From positions 3,069,001 to 3,133,000 of the forward strand of contig NZ_JIAL01000001.1 of the NCBI RefSeq assembly GCF_000688455.1: a stretch of DNA of 64,000 nt, given 5' to 3'. A model generated the notes under the pieces. It was not told where the DNA came from. It ran no database searches and saw only the letters and a list, made by a program, of their open reading frames with translations. This DNA comes from Pseudacidobacterium ailaaui. GTDB lineage: Bacteria; Acidobacteriota; Terriglobia; Terriglobales; Acidobacteriaceae. Below, one piece after another: positions 54,879-63,777 of the stretch; position 1 is the first letter of the stretch; each line of letters begins with the position of its first letter. A program made the position numbers and the translations under genes.

Positions 54879-56450
54879 TCAAGACCAGGCCGGCAGTACT
54901 TCAAAAGGACGCATCATCTCGTTGTCCTCGTGTTCGAGCACGTGGCAGTGCCAGACATAGCGTCCCGTGTATCCCTCAAATGGAACGATAATTCTTGTCA
55001 CCATATTGGGGTCGCAGCGCACGGTATCTTTCCAGCCCCTCTCATTCGCATCCGGAGCAGTAAGAGGGCCAGTAAACCGCAGCTCACCTGTCTGCTGATA
55101 GTGAAAGGAATCGAAGCGGCGCCTGCTGAGCACCTGGAAGCGTACCAGATGCAGGTGAATCGGGTGCGAGTCGTCGGTCAGGTTCACAAATTCCCATATT
55201 TCGGTCGTGTTGAGCACCGGATTCTCCGTGACAGGAGCGTGCCACGGGGTGTTGTTCAGCAGCATCCCCATGGACCGCTGGACATCGTCCATGTTCTCGC
55301 CTAAGGTCAGACGGCGTGTCCGGACTGCTTTTGATTCGGCCAGCGACGCGAATTCGCATAGCTTTTCAGGAATTCGATGCTGGTTGTTCCGCGTGACCGT
55401 GCCTACCCTGAATTGCAGTACGGGAAAGGTGTCGCTGACCATCTCAAACCTTTTTCCCGCCTCGGTGCTGAAGTCAATAAGGAGGTCGGCACGCTCTCCC
55501 GGGGCCAGGAGCAGCCGCTTCTGCTCTACGGGGGCTCCAAGAAGTCCCTGGTCGGAGCCGATTTGGAGAAAGCTGATGCCAGTTGTCAAAGAGAGGCGAA
55601 AGAAGCGCCCATTTGAGCCATTCATGATGCGAAGGTGGTAGAGACGCGGTTCCACGTCGCAATAAGGCAGCAGCTTGCCGTTGGCCAGAATGGAGTCCCC
55701 GAAGACCTCCGGCACCCAGATCTGGCCAGGCTTGTCTGAGACCGGATACTCCAACTGCCCATCGGCCCTGAGGATGCGATCGCAGAGAAGCAGCGGAATT
55801 TCATAGTTTCCGCTGGGTAGGCCCAGGTTCTCCTCAAGCAGGCTGCGGACCAGGAACATGCCCATCATTCCGGCATAGGTATTCAGCCGGTTAATGCCCA
55901 TGGTGTGGTCATGGTAGAAGAGCAGCGCTTCTCCGTGCTGCGAAGGATAGAAGCATGTCTGGGACTTTCCAGGCACCACCCAATGCTCGGGATAACCGTC
56001 GCTGTCCGCAGGAGTGCGTCCGCCATGCAGATGGATGACACCCCGTACCTCGGGGACGTCCTTGCCAGCTCCATGCAGAGAGTGGTCAATGGGAAGAAAA
56101 TGGCGGGCCGGAAGGCGGTTCTGCCATTCAACAATGAGCCCTTTCTCTACCCGTGTTTCCAGGGTCGGCCCTGGGAAGGTCCCGCCGAGGGTCCACATAC
56201 GGGTGGGCGGAAGGTCGCGATGTACTTTCACCATGACCTCGCGCATGGCGATGCGGTAAAACGGGATTTTCTCCTTGGGGTTGAAAGGATTCGTGCGCAT
56301 TTCCTCTGCACGCGCAGCCGGAGGGACCGGTAGCGGATCGACATAGGGGTGCAAGGAGGAAGCTGTGAGCGGTGAGGACACCGGTCGGTCCAGGGCCGAG
56401 CCCGCCAGGACCAGCCCGGCGCGGGAGATGAACTTGCGTCGAGTAATCAA
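54879..56450 (-). CDS. Tat-exported multicopper oxidase (CotA-like)
   Basis: The TTG at 56450 gives the Tat leader (M)ITRRKFISRAGLVLAGSALD and has GAGGGG at good spacing; the TTG at 56465 is less likely. The 523-residue oxidase has all four copper motifs: HLHGGRTP, YHDHTMG, HPIHLHLVRF and WHCHVLEHEDNEMM, where a Met follows the last His as axial type 1 ligand. The order resembles CotA/bilirubin-oxidase laccases. It is likely periplasmic, oxidising phenols or metal ions. A terminator hairpin abuts its ribosome binding site. Confidence 0.9.
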   Translation of the reverse strand: MITRRKFISRAGLVLAGSALDRPVSSPLTASSLHPYVDPLPVPPAARAEEMRTNPFNPKEKIPFYRIAMREVMVKVHRDLPPTRMWTLGGTFPGPTLETRVEKGLIVEWQNRLPARHFLPIDHSLHGAGKDVPEVRGVIHLHGGRTPADSDGYPEHWVVPGKSQTCFYPSQHGEALLFYHDHTMGINRLNTYAGMMGMFLVRSLLEENLGLPSGNYEIPLLLCDRILRADGQLEYPVSDKPGQIWVPEVFGDSILANGKLLPYCDVEPRLYHLRIMNGSNGRFFRLSLTTGISFLQIGSDQGLLGAPVEQKRLLLAPGERADLLIDFSTEAGKRFEMVSDTFPVLQFRVGTVTRNNQHRIPEKLCEFASLAESKAVRTRRLTLGENMDDVQRSMGMLLNNTPWHAPVTENPVLNTTEIWEFVNLTDDSHPIHLHLVRFQVLSRRRFDSFHYQQTGELRFTGPLTAPDANERGWKDTVRCDPNMVTRIIVPFEGYTGRYVWHCHVLEHEDNEMMRPFEVLPAWS

Positions 56451-56463
56451 AGAGGGTCCCCTC

Positions 56464-56498
56464 AAAAGAAAAGGGTAGCAGCGCAGGGCCGCTACCCT
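56464..56498 (-). terminator. intrinsic terminator between phosphoesterase and oxidase genes
   Basis: AGGGTAGC (56472-56479) pairs with GCTACCCT (56491-56498) around an 11-base loop. On the minus strand it is followed by TTTCTTTT (to 56464), directly before the GAGGGG ribosome binding site of the oxidase gene. Confidence 0.75.
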
Positions 56499-56515
56499 GA
56501 GACGAGGTTTAGCAA

Positions 56516-58135
56516 TTAACGCCAGTCGTGGTCTTCGTCTTGGTCGACCAGCACAAGCCCGGAATTCTGGTCAAGCAGGAAGAGGCCGCCATTACGAGGG
56601 TTGCGGAAGTCAAACATACCGTTCAGCGGCCCGGCAAGAGCGTCAAAAGCGCCGGTGATTCGCTGGCCGCCAAGCCAGTTATCTTCAATAAAGCGCAGGA
56701 TCGAACTCTGGTCGGTGATGGTGTGGTCCACGTAATTCTTTTTTGCCCAGGGCGAAATGACCATCAGTGGAATCCGAGGACCATAGCCGCAGCGTCCTTG
56801 AGCGTGTTCAGCATTGACGCCCGCCAGGTTGGTGACGGTGCTGCTGCCGCACTGTCCAGGACCAGTGAGAGCATCCGCGGCAGTCTGTGACTGGTTGACG
56901 ATCGGACTCATCTGATGGTCGTACCAGCCATCGGAATCGTCATAAGAGATGACGACGGCCGTGGATTTCCATTCCGGACGGGTCTCAAGAAAGTTGATCA
57001 CCTGGACGACAAAGGCCTGTTCATCGAGTGGGTCTGAGTATCCGGCATGCGCGTCCTGATAGCCAGGGGCCTTCAGGAAGCTCACCGCAGGCATGTTCCC
57101 CGCCTTTACCGCAGCAAAAAAGTCATCGATGTCGTATTGATGGTTGGCCTGGTCGGTTTTCCCAATCATAGCGACAGATGTGGGGCGAAGGTGTTTCGGG
57201 TTCCAGGTAGATTCGTAGTACTGGAATGGTTGGTGGTGAGGAATGTAGTCCGCTTTGGTTACGTGTGTAATCGATGAGGTATGCGAACGCTTGCAACCGG
57301 TGGTCCCATTCGGATTGATTTTGGTCAGGTCGAAGCCGCCTTCAAAAAAGCCCCAGGTAATGCCTTTGGCATTCAGCAGGTCGCCTACGTTTTGCCCGCT
57401 GAACTGCACCAGTGCGCCTGTGGTTGTGGAGCACACATCGCCGACCGGATCAGCATCGCTGATAAGAGTGTAGCCTCCGGAACCGTCTTCAATCACATCG
57501 CCACTGGCGTTGATCTGATCGGTGACGCCGTTGGTCTGGCCGGAGATGAGATTGATGGCGCCTGGAGTGGAGGGTCCGAAGGTGGTGCCATACGAATTGT
57601 CGTTCATCGCATATCGCTGAGCATAGTTCCAGAGCGCGGTGACCGTGTTGCCATCGTAATAACCCATGACCAGGGCGTTGGTCGTCTGCCCGCTTGGCGG
57701 CGGTCCAGGAGTACCGGTGTATTCCGGAAAGGAATCCATCAATCCATTGTGAAAGGCCTGCTGCTCAGGAGTGTAGTCGTGGTCCTGGTCGGCAGTGGCA
57801 GCCTGCGTACGGTCCAAACGGAAGGGATTGCTGGCAGATGCGCCATTGCCTGCGGTGTTCAACAGATTTGGGTTGTTATACAGCAGCGCATCTGTAAATC
57901 CATTGACGGTAGGAGTGTTGCGCGAGGCCACAAATCTAGGCTCGCCTGAGGGGTTTAGAGCATGTGGATACGTGCCAAAGTAGTGATCAAAAGAGATGTT
58001 CTCACCAAAGATCACAACCAGGTGCTGGATCGGAGTCGTCGTGTCGCGGTCATGTTGTGCCTGAGCGATCGCAGGGATGGCGAACTGGCCTGACACCAGC
58101 AACGCTGCCAGGGAACTGGCAATCAACTTCTGCAT
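56516..58135 (-). CDS. secreted alkaline-phosphatase-superfamily phosphoesterase (AcpA/PLC-like)
   Basis: From the ATG at 58135, behind GGAGGAAG, the product has 539 residues with a signal peptide (SSLAALLVSGQFAIPAIAQA). The phosphoesterase domain starts QHLVVIFGENISFDHYFGTYP, the motif of bacterial phospholipase C and acid phosphatase AcpA. It continues with STPGAINLISGQTNG, YSDPLDEQAFVVQVINFLE, VVISYDDSDGWYDHQMSP and the C-terminal RIPLMVISPWAKKNYVDHT. The residues fit metal binding by Asp/His. Substrate (phospholipid or phosphomonoester) is open. It is followed by a terminator. Confidence 0.88.
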   Translation of the reverse strand: MQKLIASSLAALLVSGQFAIPAIAQAQHDRDTTTPIQHLVVIFGENISFDHYFGTYPHALNPSGEPRFVASRNTPTVNGFTDALLYNNPNLLNTAGNGASASNPFRLDRTQAATADQDHDYTPEQQAFHNGLMDSFPEYTGTPGPPPSGQTTNALVMGYYDGNTVTALWNYAQRYAMNDNSYGTTFGPSTPGAINLISGQTNGVTDQINASGDVIEDGSGGYTLISDADPVGDVCSTTTGALVQFSGQNVGDLLNAKGITWGFFEGGFDLTKINPNGTTGCKRSHTSSITHVTKADYIPHHQPFQYYESTWNPKHLRPTSVAMIGKTDQANHQYDIDDFFAAVKAGNMPAVSFLKAPGYQDAHAGYSDPLDEQAFVVQVINFLETRPEWKSTAVVISYDDSDGWYDHQMSPIVNQSQTAADALTGPGQCGSSTVTNLAGVNAEHAQGRCGYGPRIPLMVISPWAKKNYVDHTITDQSSILRFIEDNWLGGQRITGAFDALAGPLNGMFDFRNPRNGGLFLLDQNSGLVLVDQDEDHDWR

Positions 58136-58343
58136 GGTTCTTCCTCCATGCCGGGGGATGGGTCCTTCTTTCCGGCCATCTATGTAAGTAATGCGCGGGT
58201 GTGACTTTTTGTTTAAAGCCACGTTAGGGAGAGAAGAAAACTCATTCCGGAAAAGAAGTAAGGAAAGGGAGATGAGGGGACCAGGAATTCAGCGATGGTT
58301 CTGTTTTGGCTTCTTAGGGCAGAAGCAGGAAATTCCTCTGAAC

Positions 58344-58363
58344 ATCGGTTGTCTGCAACCGAT
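58344..58363. repeat. perfect palindrome in the dxr upstream region
   Basis: ATCGGTTG and CAACCGAT face each other across TCTG. It lies 34 bp before the dxr start and is followed by AAAATATC, so it could be an operator or an mRNA leader hairpin. Confidence 0.5.
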
Positions 58364-58397
58364 AAAATATCTTTAGGTTACAGGACAGAAAACAGGC

Positions 58398-59585
58398 TTG
58401 AAACAGATTGCAATTCTCGGTTCGACCGGGTCCATCGGGACCAGCACCCTTGACATCATTGAAAAATACCCGGAACGTTTCTCCGTAGCTGCTCTGGCGG
58501 CGGGGAAAAATATGGATGCAGTCCTGGAGCAATGCCTCCGCTGGCGGCCCAGGGTGGTCTCTGTGGCCACAGAAGAGCTCGCAGAGAAAACGGCGTCCCG
58601 GCTGAAGCAGAGTGGCCTTCAGGAAGTCGAAGTGGTCTATGGTACCGAAGGCACGGTGCGTGTGGCCACCCTGCCGGAGGTGGACTTTGTGGTTTCTGCC
58701 ATTGTGGGTGTGGCAGGACTGGAGGCCACCTACGCTGCCGTCCGGGCAGGCAAGGCCATCGGTCTGGCCAACAAAGAGGCCCTGGTGGCTGCCGGAGAAA
58801 TCCTGGTCCGCGAGGCGCGAGCGGCAAATGTTCCCCTGCTGCCCATCGACTCAGAGCACAATGCTGTTCACCAGTGCATGAGAGCAGGAGAGAAGTCTGA
58901 GGTGCGGCGCATCTGGCTTACGGCATCCGGAGGTCCTTTCCGCACCCTGCCGTTGGACCGTTTCGACTCGATCACCGTGGAACAGGCGTTGCGGCATCCG
59001 ACCTGGGTGATGGGGCGCCGCATCACGATTGACTCGGCCACCATGCTCAACAAAGGACTGGAGATCATCGAAGCCTGCCGGCTTTTTGATCTTCCTCCCT
59101 CCGCAGTGAAGGTCACCATTCACCCACAGTCCACGGTCCATTCGCTGGTAGAGTACATCGATGGAAGCATTTTGGCGCAGATCTCAGTGACAGACATGCG
59201 TCTGCCCATCCTCTATGCAATGAGCTATCCGGAACGTGTGGCTTCGGACCTTCGTTTTGATATGGCTGCACTGGGCCAGCTTTGCTTTGAACCTCCGGAC
59301 TTTGACCGTTTCCCTTGTCTTCGCCTGGCCTATGAGGCGGCCGAGAAGGGCGGCGCACACTGTATCGCGCTCAATGCGGCCGATGAAATTGCCGTGGAGG
59401 CCTTTCTAAATAAGTCCATTCCTTTTACAGGAATCGCGCGTACAATAGAAGAAGTCCTGGAAGCCACCCCCGAGGCCCACCCTGCGACCATTCAGGAAGT
59501 GCTGGCATCAGACAAAAGAGCACGCGAATTGGCGAGGGAGGCCCTGTGCAGGGCCGGAAACGCTGCCGTCTCTGACGCCCGCTGA
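58398..59585 (+). CDS. dxr: 1-deoxy-D-xylulose 5-phosphate reductoisomerase
   Basis: Dxr catalyses the first committed step of the MEP isoprenoid pathway with NADPH. The 395-residue enzyme starts at TTG 58398 with the loop ILGSTGSIGTSTLDII and has IGLANKEALVAAGE, LPIDSEHNAVHQC (metal site), LTASGGPFR, HPTWVMGRRITIDSATMLNKGLEIIEA and IHPQSTVHSLVEY. Substrate- and metal-binding residues are intact. It precedes rseP by 18 bp, a conserved pairing. Confidence 0.96.
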   Translation: MKQIAILGSTGSIGTSTLDIIEKYPERFSVAALAAGKNMDAVLEQCLRWRPRVVSVATEELAEKTASRLKQSGLQEVEVVYGTEGTVRVATLPEVDFVVSAIVGVAGLEATYAAVRAGKAIGLANKEALVAAGEILVREARAANVPLLPIDSEHNAVHQCMRAGEKSEVRRIWLTASGGPFRTLPLDRFDSITVEQALRHPTWVMGRRITIDSATMLNKGLEIIEACRLFDLPPSAVKVTIHPQSTVHSLVEYIDGSILAQISVTDMRLPILYAMSYPERVASDLRFDMAALGQLCFEPPDFDRFPCLRLAYEAAEKGGAHCIALNAADEIAVEAFLNKSIPFTGIARTIEEVLEATPEAHPATIQEVLASDKRARELAREALCRAGNAAVSDAR

Positions 59586-59603
59586 CAGGTTTTCTTAAAG
59601 ATC

Positions 59604-60977
59604 ATGCCATTTGCAATTACCGCTATTCTTTCCATGCTCGTGGTGCTTGGCATCATGGTGCTGGTGCACGAGTTCGGACACTTCATCGTGGCCAAGCTGT
59701 TTGGTGTTCGAGTCGAAGTCTTTTCCATTGGCTTTGGAACACGGCTGATTGGCTTCCGGAGAGGCGATACCGATTATCGCCTGAGCCTGCTGCCTTTAGG
59801 TGGCTATGTGAAGATGTCTGGAGAGAACCCCGGTGAGGCGCGCACTGGAGATCCAGGAGAATTTTCCTCGCATCCTCGCTGGCAGCGCATCCTGATCGGG
59901 CTGGCCGGTCCTGCGGCAAACTTTGTCCTGGCCTTTGTGCTCATGACCGGCTATTACATGATGCACAACGAGGTAGACCAGTACCTTTCAGGCCCAGCTG
60001 TGGTTGATTTCGTACCGCAGAATTCGGCAGCGGCCCATGCCGGCATTCAATCCGGCGACCGCATTGTCCGCTTCGATAAAGACGTCAATCCTACCTGGGA
60101 AAAAGTCCGTATCCGGGCGGCGCTGGATGCCAATTCCACAGTTCCGGTGACGGTAGAACGCAAGGTAGATGGCCAGTTACAGCAGTTTTCTACCCAGCTT
60201 TACCTGCTGGATGGAAACAAAAGCGATGATTTCGAGGTGGAATCAGTCGGTTTGATTCCGCGCTATCAGGATGGCCCGTTGAAAGTGCATGATGTCGAGC
60301 CGGGATATCCAGCGGAAAAAGCCGGCCTGAAGCCGGGAGATGAGATCCTTTCCATTGATGGTCAGGAGCTTCACTGGACCTCAGCAGTCGTGGCCTACCT
60401 CCAGCAGAATGGTAGCAAGCCTGTTGTACTTACCGTGCTCCGCAACGGCAAAACGCTGCACCTCACCATGACTCCGGCCCTGGGGGATGATGGCACAGGA
60501 CATACCAGCTACCGGCTTGGATTCAAGCCCTACCTGCCTCCATTCCGTGTGGAGCAGTTGCCGCTTCCGCAGGCTGTACGTCACTCTGTGAGCTTTAACC
60601 TGCAAAATTCCGGGTTGATCCTCGATGTGCTGCACCGTCTGGTGACCCGTCAATCCAACATCCAGCAGCTAAGTGGGCCGATTGGCATTGCGCGGCAGAC
60701 AGGGGAAGCCATTTCCATGCCAGGCTGGCAGCCCATCATTACGCTCATGGCCCTGATTAGCCTGAACCTCGGCATCTTCAATCTGCTGCCCATTCCCATC
60801 CTGGATGGTGGAATGATTCTGCTGCTGCTGATTGAGGGCACGCTGCGTCGGGACCTGAACCAGCAACTCAAGGAACGTATTTATCAGGTGGCGTTTGTGG
60901 TGCTGGTCATCTTTGCGGTCTTCGTCATGTTTAACGATGTTTCCAAGTTTAACCTCTTCTCGAAGTTAAAACCGTAA
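59604..60977 (+). CDS. rseP: site-2 zinc metalloprotease RseP
   Basis: RseP cleaves membrane anti-sigma factors inside the membrane. The 457-residue protein has the zinc motif VLVHEFGHFIVAK in the first helix, LLPLGGYVKM, two PDZ domains (VPQNSAAAHAGIQSGDRIVRF and VEPGYPAEKAGLKPGDEILSIDG), and the second active-site helix NLLPIPILDGGMILLLLIE. All catalytic residues (two His, Glu, Asp) are visible. It follows dxr, as in many bacteria. Confidence 0.96.
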   Translation: MPFAITAILSMLVVLGIMVLVHEFGHFIVAKLFGVRVEVFSIGFGTRLIGFRRGDTDYRLSLLPLGGYVKMSGENPGEARTGDPGEFSSHPRWQRILIGLAGPAANFVLAFVLMTGYYMMHNEVDQYLSGPAVVDFVPQNSAAAHAGIQSGDRIVRFDKDVNPTWEKVRIRAALDANSTVPVTVERKVDGQLQQFSTQLYLLDGNKSDDFEVESVGLIPRYQDGPLKVHDVEPGYPAEKAGLKPGDEILSIDGQELHWTSAVVAYLQQNGSKPVVLTVLRNGKTLHLTMTPALGDDGTGHTSYRLGFKPYLPPFRVEQLPLPQAVRHSVSFNLQNSGLILDVLHRLVTRQSNIQQLSGPIGIARQTGEAISMPGWQPIITLMALISLNLGIFNLLPIPILDGGMILLLLIEGTLRRDLNQQLKERIYQVAFVVLVIFAVFVMFNDVSKFNLFSKLKP

Positions 60978-61005
60978 ACCACACTTCAGAAGGTATTTAT
61001 AGATT

Positions 61006-61050
61006 CTTTATGCTGCTGAGGGGAGTTTTGGCCCGGCTCAGCGCATAAAG
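61006..61050. terminator. hairpin between convergent rseP and DUF genes
   Basis: CTTTATGCTGCTGAG (61006-61020) pairs with CTCAGCGCATAAAG (61037-61050) with one bulged base. It sits in the only gap between the two convergent operons, so it may terminate both, although neither side has a strong T-run. Confidence 0.5.
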
Positions 61051-61065
61051 GAGCGGTCGCTTGGA

Positions 61066-61344
61066 TTATCCCTTGCGGTTTCGCAGCCACTTGGCCAGTC
61101 CCAGCAGTAAAAGCAGAGAGCCAAAGGGCAGGCACATCATGGCAACAATCAGAGCAATCCAGCCAGGATTGGTATGCGGGCCCTCTGGTCCGATGCCTCC
61201 AAAAACAAACTTGGCCAGGCCCACAGAAGCCAGTCCCGCGGCCATTGTCCATATGCCAGAGAGCAACAACTGACGGGTACCATCGCCAGATGTGGGCTGA
61301 GTGGGAGCTTCAGCAGCGATCGGCATATCTTCTTTCATCGCCAT
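61066..61344 (-). CDS. small hypothetical membrane protein
   Basis: This 92-residue protein has two predicted membrane helices (LLLSGIWTMAAGLASVGLAKFVF and WIALIVAMMCLPFGSLLLLLGLAKWL) and a basic C-terminus (RNRKG). I do not recognise the family. It overlaps the DUF420 stop and ends the ctaB cluster, so a role in heme or oxidase assembly is only a guess. A start at the second ATG (two codons later) is also possible. Confidence 0.7.
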   Translation of the reverse strand: MAMKEDMPIAAEAPTQPTSGDGTRQLLLSGIWTMAAGLASVGLAKFVFGGIGPEGPHTNPGWIALIVAMMCLPFGSLLLLLGLAKWLRNRKG

Positions 61345-61889
61345 GCAGCCAGCATGACATAAACAATGACCCCCGTGACGGAAACATACATCCAGACCGG
61401 AAACGTGAAACGCGCCAGCTTTTTGTGCTGCGGAAAGCGTCCTGTAAGGGAAAAGAAGAACGTAATCAGGACCATGGGCAGGGCCACAACCGAGAGCAGA
61501 ATATGGCTTATCAGCAAAACCAGATAAGCTGTCCGGACGGGACCGTGCCCAGCAAAGCGCATTTCCCCATGCAGAGCGTGATTGATCACGTAGGAAACCA
61601 GAAAGAGCACGGAGAAGACGAAGGCCGTAAGCATGGAGGCGCGGTGCGCGGTCAGATTTCTTTTACGAACATAGGAAAAACCGATGGCCAGGGCAATGGC
61701 GCTCATCCCATTAAAAAGGGCGTTCAAGGCAGGCAGAAAGAGCAGCCTTGTGGCGTATTCCTGCGACGGAGGGTGTACATAAATCAGCCAGAACAAAAAG
61801 GCGCTGGCGGCCCCGCTGATGAGAATCAGGGCCGTGATGGGGGCCTTCGGCTGACTTTCTATCGTTTGTGCAGTTGCCTTTGCCATCAT
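61335..61889 (-). CDS. DUF420 membrane protein (YozB/CtaG-neighbour type)
   Basis: The 184-residue protein has five predicted helices and the DUF420 pattern: FLPALNALFNGMSAIALAIGF, RNLTAHRASMLTAFVFSVLFLVSYVINHALHGE, LLISHILLSVVALPMVLITFFFSLTGRF and KKLARFTFPVWMYVSVTGVIVYVML. Conserved histidines lie in the helices. DUF420 genes are commonly found with cytochrome oxidase and heme synthesis genes. AGGAG precedes the start. Confidence 0.88.
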   Translation of the reverse strand: MMAKATAQTIESQPKAPITALILISGAASAFLFWLIYVHPPSQEYATRLLFLPALNALFNGMSAIALAIGFSYVRKRNLTAHRASMLTAFVFSVLFLVSYVINHALHGEMRFAGHGPVRTAYLVLLISHILLSVVALPMVLITFFFSLTGRFPQHKKLARFTFPVWMYVSVTGVIVYVMLAAWR

Positions 61890-61910
61890 TGCGTCTCCTA
61901 CCTTGTCGTA

Positions 61911-62741
61911 TCAGGCTGCTGGCTGATTGGTTCTGCGGTTCACAATTGCCCAGGAGGCGGCAAATATCAGGAAGCAAAAGACCATCGTCACACCAAGATT
62001 GGTTTCCAAAGAGAAATCGGTTGTCTGCGTGGGAAAGAGGGCATTGCGCAATGCGTCAGTGCCGTAAGTAAGCGGGTTCAGGCGCATCAGCACACGCAAC
62101 CAACCGATGGCCCCGCTTGCAGGGAAGATAGAACCTGAAAGCATCCAGAGCGGCAACAGAAGAAGATTCACAATGGCATGGAAGGCCTGAGGTGAATCCA
62201 TGGGCCATGCGATTGCGAAGCCGAGCGCAGTGAGCTCAAAACTGATAAGCGCAATGGTGAGCACGCTGAGGGCAATCGCAGTGAGAGAGGGGTGCACGCC
62301 AACCAGCGGAGTAAAGAGCAGAAAGATCATGCCCTGGATGGCCGCCAAAGTTGTGCCGCCCATGACCTTGCCGAGCACGATGGCCGAGCGACTTACGGGA
62401 GCAGCCATGACCGACAACAGAAATCCCTCATTGCGGTCCTGAATGAGCGACATCATGCTGAAAATGGCCGTGAAGAGAACAATCATCACGACAGCTCCGG
62501 GAAAAAAATAGGCCAAATACTGGTCGGAACCGGTGCCGCTACTGTGAAAACTGTGAGCAAAGCCTGAGCCAAGCACGAACCAGAACAAAAGCGGTGAAGC
62601 GATCACGCCGACGACGCGCGCCTTCTGGCGGTAGAAACGGACAATTTCACGCTCCCAGAGGGTGCGGGCCGCAGTCCAGAGACTGGCGTTCCGTGAAGGA
62701 AGGGCCTTTGGCGCAGATGCAGTTGCGACAACGGTAGCCAT
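61911..62741 (-). CDS. ABC-2 type transporter permease
   Basis: The 276-residue protein has about six helices with the ABC-2 permease layout: WEREIVRFYRQKARVVGVIASPLLFWFVLGSGF, FFPGAVVMIVLFTAIFSMMSLIQDRNEGFLLSVMAAPVSRSAIVLGK, and a C-terminal PLWMLSGSIFPASGAIGWLRVLMRLNPLTYGTDALRN. The ATG is three bases after the ATPase stop, whose last codons contain AAGGAGG. With that ATPase it should form a DrrAB/NatAB-like exporter. Confidence 0.93.
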   Translation of the reverse strand: MATVVATASAPKALPSRNASLWTAARTLWEREIVRFYRQKARVVGVIASPLLFWFVLGSGFAHSFHSSGTGSDQYLAYFFPGAVVMIVLFTAIFSMMSLIQDRNEGFLLSVMAAPVSRSAIVLGKVMGGTTLAAIQGMIFLLFTPLVGVHPSLTAIALSVLTIALISFELTALGFAIAWPMDSPQAFHAIVNLLLLPLWMLSGSIFPASGAIGWLRVLMRLNPLTYGTDALRNALFPTQTTDFSLETNLGVTMVFCFLIFAASWAIVNRRTNQPAA

Positions 62742-62744
62742 GAA

Positions 62745-63776
62745 TCAGTCCTCCTTGATCCCTGTACTGATTTCTTGTTCTGTCCAGAAGCGGTGACCGG
62801 TGCGCTGAATGAAAACATCTTCCAGACTGGGCTTGGAGACAGAAATTCCCTGGACCAGGCCCGGGAAGGCTTCCACCACCTCGGTGACGAATTTATGGCC
62901 TTGCTCCCGTTCCAGACGGACCGTGTTGCCGAGGGCAGAGGGTGCGAGGAGAAAGCGATTGGCGATCTTCTCGGCCAGCTCCTGCGCGTCAGAGGCGCTG
63001 GTGGTCTCAAAGATGACCACATCACCGCCAATCTCTGATTTCAGATCAGAGGGCGAACCGAGTGCAACCAGTTTCCCCTGATTCAGAATGGCGAGGCGGT
63101 CGCAATGCTCTGCTTCTTCCATCAGATGGGTCGTTACAAGCACGGTCACACCCTCCTCATCGCGGAGCATCTTGAGATACTGCCAGACATCGCGGCGTGC
63201 TCCGGGATCCAGACCGGTAGAAGGCTCATCCAGCAGAAGGACAGAAGGGGAATGAATGAGTCCCTTGGCCAGTTCGACACGGCGCTGCATCCCTCCGGAG
63301 AGGGTCTCTACGCTGTCCCTGATGCGGTCGAGCAGTCCGACACGAGAGAGCACCTCGCTGATCCGTCGTTTAAGGGTGGCGCCTTTCAGCCCGTACAAGT
63401 GGCCCTGATGTCTGAGGTTTTCTCCAACCGTGAGTTTGATGTCGAGGCTGCGCGCCTGAAAGACGATGCCAATCTGCTGGCGGACCCGGTTGGGTTCATG
63501 GGCAACGTCGAAACCCTGAATGCGAGCGGTCCCGTTTGTCGGCACCATGAGTGTGGAGAGGATCCGGAAAAGTGTGGTTTTGCCGCTGCCATTCGGTCCG
63601 AGCAGGCCGAAGATCTCTGCCGGACGCACCTCGAAGGAAAGATGGTCCAGGGCCAGCCTCCCTCCGTAATCATGAGTAAGCTGCGACAAAGCGATGGGCG
63701 GTGCTGCGCCAGCGGAGTTCTGCGGCGCGGGACTTGTTCTATATACGGCTGGTTCCTGAACAGAGGCCATCATCAC
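62745..63776 (-). CDS. ABC transporter ATP-binding protein (DrrA/NatA-like)
   Basis: The 343-residue ATPase has Walker A GLLGPNGSGKTTLFRILSTL, Q-loop VFQARSLD, signature LSGGMQRRVELAKGL, Walker B LLLDEPSTGLDPG and the H-loop TTHLMEEAEHCDR. A C-terminal domain of about 90 residues follows, as in DrrA-type proteins. It starts at GTG 63776 or at one of the two ATG codons after it, just behind ctaB (ctaB stop at 63778). Its partner is the permease that follows. Substrate unknown. Confidence 0.94.
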   Translation of the reverse strand: MMMASVQEPAVYRTSPAPQNSAGAAPPIALSQLTHDYGGRLALDHLSFEVRPAEIFGLLGPNGSGKTTLFRILSTLMVPTNGTARIQGFDVAHEPNRVRQQIGIVFQARSLDIKLTVGENLRHQGHLYGLKGATLKRRISEVLSRVGLLDRIRDSVETLSGGMQRRVELAKGLIHSPSVLLLDEPSTGLDPGARRDVWQYLKMLRDEEGVTVLVTTHLMEEAEHCDRLAILNQGKLVALGSPSDLKSEIGGDVVIFETTSASDAQELAEKIANRFLLAPSALGNTVRLEREQGHKFVTEVVEAFPGLVQGISVSKPSLEDVFIQRTGHRFWTEQEISTGIKED

Positions 63777-63777
63777 A

